DNA of 64,000 nucleotides from NCBI RefSeq assembly GCF_000621205.1, contig NZ_JHYY01000022.1:62001-126000 (forward strand). The letters are read 5' to 3'. How positions within the stretch are numbered: the stretch's first letter is position 1; every line of letters starts with the position of its first letter. The translations under genes and the position numbers were made by a program. The DNA is from Halotalea alkalilenta DSM 17697 (GTDB taxonomy: Bacteria > Pseudomonadota > Gammaproteobacteria > Pseudomonadales > Halomonadaceae). The notes beneath the pieces were generated by a model. The model saw only the letters and a program-made list of their open reading frames with translations, was not told the origin of the DNA and made no database searches. Shown piece by piece: positions 28,169 through 36,763 of the stretch.

Positions 28169-30135
28169 CCGTTTCCATCTCCGAAGATCTTTGTGCAACG
28201 CATGTGCCGGGGCGTCGCAAACCTTCCTTCCGGCTGCTGCGGCGGCTGCTATCCTCGCCCAAGGGCGCGATCGGCCTCGGTATCGTCACCGTCATGGTCT
28301 TCATTGCGCTGTTCGGCCCGTTCCTTGCGCCGCTCGATCCCTACCAGCAGGATTTCCTCGCCACCTTGCAAGGGCCCTCGGCCGCGCATTGGTTCGGAAC
28401 GGATCAGCTCGGCCGTGACCAGTTCAGCCGGATCCTGCATGGGGCGCACGCCTCGCTCGGGATCGGCATCGGTGGCGTTGCCGTGGCCTTCCTGTTCGGG
28501 GTTCCGCTCGGGCTCGCGGCGGCATGGTTTCGCGGCTGGCTCGACCAGTGGGTGATGCGCTGCGTCGACATCATGCTCAGTTTTCCCGATATCGTCTTCG
28601 CGCTGGCGCTCGTCGCCCTCCTGGGACCGAGCACGACGAACGTGATCGTCGCCGTCGGCGTGGTCTCGATCCCGGTATTCATCCGCACCGCGCGCGCCGT
28701 CGCGCTCAGCACCCTGGCTGAACCTTTCGTCGAGGGCAGCGTAGCGCTTGGCTGTTCTCCATTGCGGGTGATGGCGCGGCATGTGCTGCCCAACATCGCG
28801 GGGATTCTGGTGACGCTCTCCAGCCTGCTGTTCGCCTCGACGCTGCTGACCGCTTCCGGGCTGAGCTTCCTCGGGCTCGGCACCCAGCCACCCGAACCCG
28901 AATGGGGCGCGATGCTGGGCGAAAGCCGCTCCTATATCCGCAGCCACCCCTACATGGCGACTTTCCCCGGCTTGTTTCTCGCGTTCTCGGCGCTTGGCTT
29001 CAATCTGCTCGGCGAGGAGCTGCGCAACATCTACGACCCTAGCGCCTCGAAGACGCGGCGTGTGCATTGGTGGCGAAGGCTCCGGGCGAAACCTGGCCGT
29101 GAACGATCAGCTGGCAGCGTTGCCGCGCCCGCGCGGGCCTCGGGGGCGAGGCAAACGGACGTTCTGGTTTGCGCTCGTGATCTGGAGGTGTCCTATCTGA
29201 CCGATTCCGGTGCGCTGCCCGCCGTGCGTGGAGTCAGCTTCACGCTGAGGCGTGGGCGGACGCTGGCGGTCGTCGGCGAATCGGGCTCGGGCAAGAGCAC
29301 GCTGCTGCGGGCGGTCGGCACCATCTTGCCGCGCGGACAGGCCCGGATCACCGCTGGTGTCCTTGCGATCGAAGGCGAAGATGTCGATGCCATGTCGGCC
29401 ACTCGGCTGCAGCAGCTGCGCCGCAGCCATATCGGCGTGGTGTTCCAGGATGCATCGAGCGCGCTGAATCCGGTCATGACCGTGGGGGCGCAGTTGATCG
29501 AAGCGATCCTGTCGGGCAATCCGATGCCCAAAGCGCAGGCCCGCAGCCGGGCGGTGGAGCTTCTTACCGCGGTGCAGATCGCGGATCCGAAGCAGCGGCT
29601 CGACCAGTATCCACATCAGTTTTCGGGTGGGATGAAGCAGCGGATCGTCATCGCCATCGCGCTGGCCCAGGATCCCGATATTCTGCTGGCGGATGAGCCG
29701 ACCTCGGCGCTGGACGTAACGATCCAACAGCAGATCCTCGTGCTGCTGCGTCGAATGCAGCTGGAAAATCGGATGGCGATGATGCTGGTGACCCACGATC
29801 TCGGGCTGGTGTCGCGCTACGCCGATGATGTAGCGGTGATCTACGGCGGCCGGATCGTCGAGACCGGTTCGGTCGAGGATGTGTTCCGCCATCCGTTGCA
29901 TCCCTATACCCAGGCGTTGCGGGCGGCGGCACCGACGCTCAATAGTGCAGGCGAGGGCAAACGGCTCATGGCGATCACCGGGGACCCGCCGATGCTCGGG
30001 CAGTTCCCGCCGGGATGCAGCTTCGCTTTGCGTTGCAGCCGTGCCCAGGGGCGCGCTCGATGCCAGGCCCAGGCCCCCGCGGCGCGCGCCGTCGGCGGCC
30101 AATTGGTCGCCTGCCATTTCGCCGAGGAGCGCTGA
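28165..30135 (+). CDS. fused ABC permease (DppC-type) and ATP-binding protein (DppD-type)
   Basis: A single 656-residue open frame joins two subunits that are normally separate. Residues 1-290 form a DppC-like permease: an N-terminal helix, FGTDQLGRDQFSRIL, the EAA loop with ARHVLPN, and FLGLGTQPPEPEWGAML. A charged Ala/Arg linker (about 292-332) leads to an ATPase domain with Walker A GESGSGKST near residue 371, signature FSGGMKQR near 486 and Walker B LLADEPTSALD near 507, ending with the peptide-ABC C-terminal extension (PPGCSFALRCSRAQ). ATG 28165 overlaps the upstream stop. No in-frame stop or internal ribosome site is obvious at the junction, so the fusion appears real, though a sequencing error cannot be excluded. 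Confidence 0.85.
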   Translation: MTVSISEDLCATHVPGRRKPSFRLLRRLLSSPKGAIGLGIVTVMVFIALFGPFLAPLDPYQQDFLATLQGPSAAHWFGTDQLGRDQFSRILHGAHASLGIGIGGVAVAFLFGVPLGLAAAWFRGWLDQWVMRCVDIMLSFPDIVFALALVALLGPSTTNVIVAVGVVSIPVFIRTARAVALSTLAEPFVEGSVALGCSPLRVMARHVLPNIAGILVTLSSLLFASTLLTASGLSFLGLGTQPPEPEWGAMLGESRSYIRSHPYMATFPGLFLAFSALGFNLLGEELRNIYDPSASKTRRVHWWRRLRAKPGRERSAGSVAAPARASGARQTDVLVCARDLEVSYLTDSGALPAVRGVSFTLRRGRTLAVVGESGSGKSTLLRAVGTILPRGQARITAGVLAIEGEDVDAMSATRLQQLRRSHIGVVFQDASSALNPVMTVGAQLIEAILSGNPMPKAQARSRAVELLTAVQIADPKQRLDQYPHQFSGGMKQRIVIAIALAQDPDILLADEPTSALDVTIQQQILVLLRRMQLENRMAMMLVTHDLGLVSRYADDVAVIYGGRIVETGSVEDVFRHPLHPYTQALRAAAPTLNSAGEGKRLMAITGDPPMLGQFPPGCSFALRCSRAQGRARCQAQAPAARAVGGQLVACHFAEER

Positions 30136-30136
30136 G

Positions 30137-31258
30137 ATGCCCTGTGTCGATGCCTCGAGCGACGTGATCCTGAGCATACGCAACCTGTCGGTCGGGTTTA
30201 CCCTGCCGCGCCCGCTGTTCAGCAAGGCGCCCAGCCGCCGCGTGCAGGCCGTCGACGACGTCAGTTTCGACGTGCCGCGCGGATCGTGCTTCGGCATCGT
30301 GGGGGAATCCGGCTCGGGTAAAAGCACGCTGGCACGGGCGATCACTGGGCTGGTGCAGGTTTCGGCGGGCGAGATACTGCTGGATGAGCAGCCGATCCAG
30401 TCGCTGAAGCCGCGTGAAAAGCGCAGGCTTCGGCGGCGAATACAGATGGTGCTGCAGGACCCCCGGGCCTCGCTCGACCCACGCCAGACGGTCTATGAGG
30501 TTCTGCGCGAGGCGCTGATCGTCCACGGTATCGAGCGCAGTCGCGAAGGCCAGCGGCGGCGGATCGCACAGGCTATTCGTCAGGTCGGGCTGAATGTCGC
30601 GCATCTAGGGCGCTACTCGAACGAACTTTCAGGCGGGCAACGACAGCGCGTCGCCATCGCGCGGGCGATCATCTGCGAGCCGGAAATCGTGGTCCTGGAC
30701 GAGCCGGTCAGCGCGCTGGACGTATCCGTACAGGCGCAGATCATCAACCTTCTGGTCGATCTGCAGGAAACGCTCGGGTTGACCTATCTGTTCATCACCC
30801 ATGATCTGGCACTGGTCAGCCGGTTCGCCGATGCGGTCGGGGTGATGTATCTGGGCCGCTTCGTCGAGCATGGTCCGACCCGACGGGTGTGCGACGCGCC
30901 TGCCCATCCCTATACCGACAGCCTGCTCTCGATCGTGGCGCAAGACGACCCGGAAGCGGCAAGGGCCAACCCCGTGCGCTTGCTCGAAGGCCAGGTGCCC
31001 AGTCCGCTCGCGCTTCCTACGGGCTGTGCTTTCCACACCCGTTGCCTCCATGCCCGAACGTTGGCGACGCATACGCAACCGCACAGGCTGGTGACCGCGG
31101 ACGGGCATCGTTTGCCTCGTCTTTGCGTCGAGATGCGCCCACAGGCCGGGCCGCGCGGCGGCATCCGCGCTACGCCCGAAGACTGTCTTTGCCATTTTCC
31201 TCTTCGCCGCGCGCCGGCGCAGACATCCGAACCGCAAATGCCGGTGGCAGGCCGGTAA
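30137..31258 (+). CDS. ABC transporter ATP-binding protein (DppF-type)
   Basis: The 373-residue ATPase starts at ATG 30137, next to the fusion gene stop, with GAGGAGC upstream. Walker A is GESGSGKST (about residue 56), the signature is LSGGQRQRVAIARAI, and Walker B is IVVLDEPVSALD. The Cys-containing C-terminal extension (PTGCAFHTRCLHAR) is usual for oligopeptide/nickel ABC ATPases. It pairs with the ATPase half of the fusion to power the first importer. The TAA stop touches the following monooxygenase region. Confidence 0.9.
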   Translation: MPCVDASSDVILSIRNLSVGFTLPRPLFSKAPSRRVQAVDDVSFDVPRGSCFGIVGESGSGKSTLARAITGLVQVSAGEILLDEQPIQSLKPREKRRLRRRIQMVLQDPRASLDPRQTVYEVLREALIVHGIERSREGQRRRIAQAIRQVGLNVAHLGRYSNELSGGQRQRVAIARAIICEPEIVVLDEPVSALDVSVQAQIINLLVDLQETLGLTYLFITHDLALVSRFADAVGVMYLGRFVEHGPTRRVCDAPAHPYTDSLLSIVAQDDPEAARANPVRLLEGQVPSPLALPTGCAFHTRCLHARTLATHTQPHRLVTADGHRLPRLCVEMRPQAGPRGGIRATPEDCLCHFPLRRAPAQTSEPQMPVAGR

Positions 31259-31269
31259 TGGAGACCCAA

Positions 31270-32655
31270 ATGACGCAACCGAGAGCGATGATGAAGATCG
31301 GCATCAACATGGTGCAAAACGGCGGCCATAGTTCGGGCTGGCGCCATCCCGATGCCGACCCCGACATCGCCAACGATTTCGAAGGCTATGCCCGGATCAT
31401 CAAGATGGCCGAGGAGGCCAAGATCCATTTCGTTTTCCTCGCCGATGGCGCGGCGGTGCGCATCCCGCACAGCAATGCCGAGGAGCTCAGCTATCATGGC
31501 CATATCGACAGGTTCGAGCCGCTGACGCTATTGGCGGCGCTGGCTGCGATCACGTCGAAGATCGGGCTGGTCTGCACGGCATCGACCACCTATAACGAGC
31601 CCTATACGCTGGCCAGGAAGTACGCTTCGCTCGATCACATCAGCCACGGCCGGGCGGGCTGGAATCTGGTGACCGGCTGGAGCGAGGACGAGTCGCTGAA
31701 CTTCAATCGCGATACGCTGATGGAACATGCGCAACGCTACGCGAGAGCGAACGAATTCGTCGATGTGGTCACCGGCCTTTGGGACAGCTTCGACGATGAC
31801 GCCTTCATCGCGAACAAGGCCAGCGGGCAGTATTTTCGCCCCGAAGGCATGCATGTGCTGAACCACCAGGGTGAGTTCTACAAAGTGCGCGGCCCGCTGA
31901 ACCTGCGTCGCTCGCCACAGGGGCATCCGGTGATCGCGCAGGCTGGCAGTTCGGTGCCCGGGCGCGACCTCGGAGCGCGGGTCGCGGACATCATCTATAC
32001 GGGACAGAAGGACCTGCAACTGGCGCAGGAATTCTACGCGGATATGAAGGCAAGAGTAGCGGCGGCGGGCCGCGATCCGTCCCAGGTGCTGGTGATGCCG
32101 GGCCTGATGCCGATCATCGGGGCGACCGAGGCCGAAGCGCAGGCTAGGATGGCGGAGCTCAAGTCCCTCGTCCACCCCGAGGTGGGGATGCAGCTCATTT
32201 CCAAGACCTTCGGCGATCTGAGCCATCTTGATCCGGACGACCCGGTGCCTTTGCCGCTGCCGGAATCGAATGGGGTCAAGAGCGCGCGCGATCAATGGGA
32301 GCGCCGCCTGCGGGAAAAACCGATGACGGTGCGTCAGGTCTATGAAGAGATATCCCTCTCCTCAGGGCACTGCGTGGTTTGTGGAACCGTCGAAACCATC
32401 GCTGATCACATGCAGCGCTGGTTCGAAAGCGGTGCCTGCGACGGCTGGAACCTGATGGCTCCCTATTTCCCGAGTGGCGCCGAGGACTTCATCACCAAGC
32501 TCATCCCGGAACTGAAGCGGCGTGGCATATTCCATCGCGAATATGAAGGAGAGACTTTGCGCGCTAATCTCGGTCTAAACCCGGTTCCCGACCTGAAAAA
32601 CAAATCGAACGATGGGCGCTCGAAAAGCGATGATCGCATTTCGATCTCGAACTGA
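31270..32655 (+). CDS. FMN-dependent monooxygenase, NtaA/SnaA/SoxA class (copy 1)
   Basis: This is a flavin-diffusible monooxygenase of the luciferase-like superfamily, which uses FMNH2 supplied by a separate reductase to cleave C-S or C-N bonds. I chose ATG 31270 (GGAGA six bases upstream; ATG 31258, which overlaps the ATPase stop, is an alternative), giving 461 residues. Family features include WRHPDADPDIANDF, ASTTYNEPYTLARKYASLDH, GRAGWNLVTG, and RSPQGHPVIAQAGSS. It is part of the importer operon. The enzyme class includes nitrilotriacetate, EDTA and dibenzothiophene-sulfone monooxygenases, so the substrate is open. Confidence 0.88.
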   Translation: MTQPRAMMKIGINMVQNGGHSSGWRHPDADPDIANDFEGYARIIKMAEEAKIHFVFLADGAAVRIPHSNAEELSYHGHIDRFEPLTLLAALAAITSKIGLVCTASTTYNEPYTLARKYASLDHISHGRAGWNLVTGWSEDESLNFNRDTLMEHAQRYARANEFVDVVTGLWDSFDDDAFIANKASGQYFRPEGMHVLNHQGEFYKVRGPLNLRRSPQGHPVIAQAGSSVPGRDLGARVADIIYTGQKDLQLAQEFYADMKARVAAAGRDPSQVLVMPGLMPIIGATEAEAQARMAELKSLVHPEVGMQLISKTFGDLSHLDPDDPVPLPLPESNGVKSARDQWERRLREKPMTVRQVYEEISLSSGHCVVCGTVETIADHMQRWFESGACDGWNLMAPYFPSGAEDFITKLIPELKRRGIFHREYEGETLRANLGLNPVPDLKNKSNDGRSKSDDRISISN

Positions 32656-32783
32656 GCCCACTTTATCCCTGCTCGTCCAGGGGAAGTCGTCACAGCATTC
32701 GATGCCTTCGATTCAATATCACAAGAGCGTTTCGGACTGAAACCGCGGTGCTCGCTCTCATTGCTGCCAGCAAAGGAAAAATC

Positions 32784-34142
32784 ATGGCCCAGGCTCGCCA
32801 AATAAAGCTCGGACTCTCCTGTCGATTTCTGGGTTATCACGTCGCCGCCTGGCGTCATCCGGACGTTCCGTCCGATGGTGCGCTCAGCCTGCAGCACTTT
32901 CTCAAGGTCGCGAAAAAGGCCGAAGCGGAAAAGATCGACATGATCTTCTTCGCCGACAGCGTAGGCGTGCGTGAGGACGATCTGCCACCCGGTTCAGCCG
33001 CCCGCAGCATGAAGAATGCAGAGCTGGAGCCGACCACGCTGTTGTCGGCTATCGCTGCGTGCACGCAAAACATCGGCCTGGTGGCGACCGCATCGACGAG
33101 CTACAACGAGCCGTTCAACGTCGCTCGCCGCTACGCCTCGCTCGATCACATCTCCGGCGGCCGCGCCGGTTGGAACGTCGTCACCTCTTGGTCCGAGCAG
33201 GAGGCCTGGAATTTCGGCCGTGACCAGCATTTCGACTACGACACGCGCTATGCGATGGCGGATGAGTTCGTCGATGTCGTGGCCGGACTGTGGGACAGCT
33301 GGGAACCGGACGCCTTCTTGCGGGACAAGCAAAGCGGGCTGTTCTATGACCCGGAGAAGCTGCACATCCTCAATCACCAGGGGCGTTTCTACAAGGTCAG
33401 AGGGCCGCTGAACTCGGCGCGCACGCCGCAAGGCAGACCCATCATCGTGCAGGCCGGAGGCTCCGAGCCGGGGCGCGATCTTGGCGCTCGGGCGGCGGAT
33501 GTCATCTACTCCTCCTCCCATTCGATCGAAAAAGCGCAGGCCTATTACGCCGATATGAAGGCCCGCGTGGCTGCCTACGGTCGCGATCCTTCCGAGCTCC
33601 TGGTCATGCCTGGCGTGACTTTCTACGTCGATGAGACGATGGAGAAGGCCAAAGCCAAGCAGGACCTTTTGCAGCGATTGATCGAGCCGGAAGTGGGCCT
33701 GTCGATTCTTTATCACCATTTCGGTGATCTGCGCGGTTACGATATCGACGGTCCGCTGCCGGAGCCCAAGCATGCCAAGGTCAAGTCGCTGGCCGACAGT
33801 CTCTACCAGATGGCGCAGCAGAACGATCTGACGATCCGGGACGTCTACCTGACGGTAGCAGCGGGAAACTCTGGATGGACCATCGTGGGGACGCCTGAAT
33901 CGATCGTCGACGAACTGCAGAAATGGGCGGAAAACAATGCCGCGGATGGATTCAATATCTGCCCCGCGACGCTGCCCAACGGCATGGAAGACGTCGCTGG
34001 ATTCATCCTGCCGGAGCTACGCGCGCGCGGCATGTTCCGCACCGAATACGAAGGCCCGACGCTGCGCGAGAACTTAGGCTTGGCATTGCCGGAACTGGGC
34101 GATATCGCCGCGCGTCATCGCAGCAAGGTCGCATCGCTATGA
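32784..34142 (+). CDS. FMN-dependent monooxygenase, NtaA/SnaA/SoxA class (copy 2)
   Basis: This second 452-residue enzyme is a diverged paralogue of its neighbour, with the same ordered motifs (WRHPDVPSDG, ASTSYNEPFNVARRYASLDH, GRAGWNVVTSWSEQEAWNF, RTPQGRPIIVQAGGSEPGRDLGARAADVI given here as RTPQGRPIIVQAGGS and GARAADVI). ATG 32784 follows AAAGGAAAA. Having two enzymes of one class suggests either two related substrates or a heterologous pair. The flavin reductase directly downstream is their expected partner. Confidence 0.88.
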   Translation: MAQARQIKLGLSCRFLGYHVAAWRHPDVPSDGALSLQHFLKVAKKAEAEKIDMIFFADSVGVREDDLPPGSAARSMKNAELEPTTLLSAIAACTQNIGLVATASTSYNEPFNVARRYASLDHISGGRAGWNVVTSWSEQEAWNFGRDQHFDYDTRYAMADEFVDVVAGLWDSWEPDAFLRDKQSGLFYDPEKLHILNHQGRFYKVRGPLNSARTPQGRPIIVQAGGSEPGRDLGARAADVIYSSSHSIEKAQAYYADMKARVAAYGRDPSELLVMPGVTFYVDETMEKAKAKQDLLQRLIEPEVGLSILYHHFGDLRGYDIDGPLPEPKHAKVKSLADSLYQMAQQNDLTIRDVYLTVAAGNSGWTIVGTPESIVDELQKWAENNAADGFNICPATLPNGMEDVAGFILPELRARGMFRTEYEGPTLRENLGLALPELGDIAARHRSKVASL

Positions 34143-34176
34143 TCACATCGCACGGGTAATGACCGGAGTGGGCCGA

Positions 34177-34704
34177 ATGACGATGGTGACTGAAAACGTT
34201 CTGGAAGGGGACGCCGCCACCTTTCGCGGACTGTGGCGCGGCTTTGGTTCGACCGTGGCGTTGATCGCTACCGAGTGGGAGGGGCAGCGTCATGCCATGC
34301 TGGCTACTGCGGTTACCTCGGTATCGATGGAGCCGCCTTCGCTACTGATCTGCGTGAATCGTTCGGCTTCGGCTCACGATGCCTTGACGCGAAGGGCAGC
34401 GTTCTCGCTCGGTATCCTGGGCCATGGCGCGCGCGACGTGGCGGCGGCGATTGGCCGCGCATCTGGGCCTGATCGGTTCGCACATGGGGATTGGCACGAG
34501 CTGGCGGCCGCCGGACGGCGGACCGATGGTCTGCCGTGGCTTGGCCAGGCGCAGGCAACGCTGTTTTGCTTGACCGATCATCGCTTCGACTATGGCACGC
34601 ATACCGGCCTGATCGCCCGCATCGACCGCGCGATCGGAACCTCGGGCGACGATCCACTGATCTATTGCCAAGGCACTTACGGGCGGTTTTCCGCAGGGAT
34701 GTGA
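34177..34704 (+). CDS. flavin reductase family protein (NtaB/HpaC type)
   Basis: This protein of 175 residues (181 if ATG 34159 is used; GGAG precedes 34177) has the flavin-reductase-like beta-barrel features GFGSTVALIATEWEGQRHAML, seen in parts, and TSVSMEPPSLLICVNRSASAH with GILGHG. It reduces FMN with NAD(P)H and would feed the two adjacent monooxygenases. Its position immediately after them is the strongest functional evidence. Confidence 0.86.
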   Translation: MTMVTENVLEGDAATFRGLWRGFGSTVALIATEWEGQRHAMLATAVTSVSMEPPSLLICVNRSASAHDALTRRAAFSLGILGHGARDVAAAIGRASGPDRFAHGDWHELAAAGRRTDGLPWLGQAQATLFCLTDHRFDYGTHTGLIARIDRAIGTSGDDPLIYCQGTYGRFSAGM

Positions 34705-34874
34705 TCCCGGCGCACATCCCCCAGCATGGATATACCGAAGGCCGGTAATGCCAATGGCGATGCGTGCGTGGATAAAGGGGAGATCGGGCCCGACAGCTGG
34801 AGCTTCATCGGGTCATGCAGGCATACCACCCTCGCTTGATGGCATGCTCGATCGAGATGGCGAAGAAATGATCC

Positions 34875-34922
34875 AAGAAGCCATGTAAGAAGCCGTGCAA
34901 AAAACCATGCGAGAAGCCATGC
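34875..34922 (+). repeat. 12-bp tandem repeat, four units
   Basis: The units are AAGAAGCCATGT, AAGAAGCCGTGC, AAAAAACCATGC and GAGAAGCCATGC. In one frame they would read (K/E)-K-P-C four times, but a TGA lies just upstream and no start is available, so coding is not supported. A 12-base period keeps frame, which explains why it can look coding by chance. Confidence 0.75.
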
Positions 34923-35135
34923 AAGAGATCACGGCTATGCGGCATGCGCCTTTGGCATTAATTCAATGGATGTGTTGCACATGCAGCCCGCAACCGCCGT
35001 CCAAGTGTGTCGGAGAGTTGGTGGGCTGGATGCCAAGCGGGAGTCGATGCCGAAGGACGCTGCATGAAAAAGTAACGGCTTCAGGCATCGTCTATGTTGA
35101 CAGTCCCCAGGCTTTAAAGAACTATAGATAAAAAA

Positions 35136-35156
35136 TTACGTTCCTTAGGGTAACGT
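35136..35156. promoter_or_regulatory. dyad containing ACGTTCCTT, candidate operator of second importer
   Basis: TTAC (35136-35139) is mirrored by GTAA (35150-35153) and ACGTT (35138-35142) by AACGT (35152-35156), around the ACGTTCCTT string also found at 25540. It lies 46-66 bases before the start of the second binding protein. A LysR-type site is plausible but untested. Confidence 0.35.
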
Positions 35157-35201
35157 TTCTAAAAACAATAAAGGCGTCACGATCCTTCAATGGGAATGGA
35201 T

Positions 35202-36704
35202 ATGAAACGAACGCTTGCTTATACCGCCGCGATTGTTCTTGGCCTGGGCGCGATGCCTGCAATGGCCGGTCCATCGGACAATTCGCTGGTCTGGGCTTCT
35301 GACAGCATGCCTTCCAGCATCGACTTCTATACCCATACGATTCGCGAGGGAATCGTGCTGGGACACCACATTTGGGATACGCTGATCTACCGTAATAACG
35401 ACACTAACCAGATCGAACCTCATCTGGCCGAATCTTTCGAGTGGATCGACGACACTACGCTTGAATTCAAGCTGCGACATGGGATCAAGTTCCATGATGG
35501 CAGCGACTTCACTGCGGATGATGTGGTCGGCACGGTCGAATATGTCACTACCCACCCGACCGTCCAGTCGATCTTCTTTCTCGAAGGGGCCGAGAAGATC
35601 GACGACTATACCGTGCGGCTGAAGACCAAGGGCGTATTCCCCGCGGTGCTGGAATATCTGGCCAACGTCCTGCCGATCTATCCGTCGGATTACTATGCCG
35701 AGGTCGGGCCTGAGGGCATGTCGCGCCAGCCCATCGGCACCGGGCCCTATCGCGTGACCGAAGTCGTCGCCGGCGAGCGGGTGAAGATGGAGGCCTTCCC
35801 TGATTACTTCGGCGGTGTGAAGGGCAGACCCTCGATCGAGAAACTGGAATTCCGGCGCATCGCAGAGTTCAACACCCAAGCGATCGAACTGATGACCGGC
35901 AACCTGGACTGGATCTGGCGCGTCCCGCCGGACGCGGTGCAGCAGTTCGAGGGCCAGTCCCAGCTCAAGGTCGAATCCGGCGACACGCTGCGCATCGGCT
36001 TCATCGGCATGGATGCCGCAGGCCGCACCGGGGACACTGCGCTGAAGAATCTCGAGGTGCGCCGTGCGATCAACCACGCCATCAACCGCGACGGCATCCG
36101 CGAGGCGATGATTGGCCCTGGTTCGCAGACCATCGACACGGCCTGCGCGCCGGCGCAGTTCGGCTGCATCGCGACCGAGGTGACCCACTATGACTACGAC
36201 CCCGCGAAGGCCAAGGAGATGCTGGCCGAAGCGGGCTATCCCGACGGATTTTCGCTCGACTTCTATGGGTATCGCGACCGTCCCGTGGTCGAGGCGATAA
36301 TCGGCGATCTGGCTGCTGTGGGTATCCGGGCGAACCTGACCATGCTGCAGGCCTCGGCCATCGCGCAGGCGCGGACGGAGGGGCGTACGCCGATGTGGTT
36401 CCAGGCATGGGGATCGTCCTCGATCCTCGATGTCAGCGCGGGACCGGGCTATTGGTTTGACGGCTCCTCCGTCGACTACGCCCGCGATGCCGAAACGACG
36501 GCGCTGCTGAACGAAGGCAACACCACCATCGATCCCGAAGCCCGCAAGGCGGCCTATGCCAAGGCGCTTGGGCGCATCTCGGATCAGGCCTTCCAGGTGC
36601 CGATTTTCACCTATGCGCTGAACTACGTTTACGATGGCAGGCTGAATTTCACCCCTGTGCCCGACGAGACGCCGCGCTTCTTCGAAGCGAGCTGGAACCA
36701 GTGA
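35202..36704 (+). CDS. ABC transporter substrate-binding protein, peptide/nickel family (second importer)
   Basis: This 500-residue family 5 binding protein begins MKRTLAYTAAIVLGLGAMPA with cleavage near AMAG. ATG 35202 is preferred because GGGA lies six bases upstream; ATG 35190 and 35196 are in frame. Markers include AESFEWIDDTTLEFKLR, FHDGSDFTADDVVGTVEY, and QPIGTGPYRVTEVV, with VRRAINHAINRDGIREAM later. The sequence is clearly different from the binding protein at 25661, so this is a second, independent importer. Confidence 0.9.
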   Translation: MKRTLAYTAAIVLGLGAMPAMAGPSDNSLVWASDSMPSSIDFYTHTIREGIVLGHHIWDTLIYRNNDTNQIEPHLAESFEWIDDTTLEFKLRHGIKFHDGSDFTADDVVGTVEYVTTHPTVQSIFFLEGAEKIDDYTVRLKTKGVFPAVLEYLANVLPIYPSDYYAEVGPEGMSRQPIGTGPYRVTEVVAGERVKMEAFPDYFGGVKGRPSIEKLEFRRIAEFNTQAIELMTGNLDWIWRVPPDAVQQFEGQSQLKVESGDTLRIGFIGMDAAGRTGDTALKNLEVRRAINHAINRDGIREAMIGPGSQTIDTACAPAQFGCIATEVTHYDYDPAKAKEMLAEAGYPDGFSLDFYGYRDRPVVEAIIGDLAAVGIRANLTMLQASAIAQARTEGRTPMWFQAWGSSSILDVSAGPGYWFDGSSVDYARDAETTALLNEGNTTIDPEARKAAYAKALGRISDQAFQVPIFTYALNYVYDGRLNFTPVPDETPRFFEASWNQ

Positions 36705-36763
36705 TCCCTTGTCCCGCGCCAATACCGGCGCGGGAACTTCCAATTATCGATGATCGGTGAGAC

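Larger units (their letters stand above)
34705..35201. other. 497-base intergenic region between the two importer operons
   Basis: It holds a four-unit 12-bp tandem repeat (34875-34922), a TTGACA hexamer at 35097-35102 that may be a -35 element with TATAGA at 35123-35128 as a loosely spaced -10, and a dyad around the ACGTTCCTT motif (35136-35156). No credible gene is visible. It separates the first importer/monooxygenase operon from the second importer operon. Confidence 0.5.

Noticed and set aside
25661-31258. Specific naming as dppABCDF or nikABCDE
   Set aside because: The family is clear but substrate specificity cannot be read; the fused permease-ATPase also differs from both systems.
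34875-34922. CRISPR array
   Set aside because: The units are contiguous with no spacers and are only 12 bp.
34869-34960. Possible Lys-Lys-Pro-Cys repeat peptide
   Set aside because: There is a TGA directly upstream, no start codon, and a stop soon after; it is better read as a 12-bp DNA repeat.
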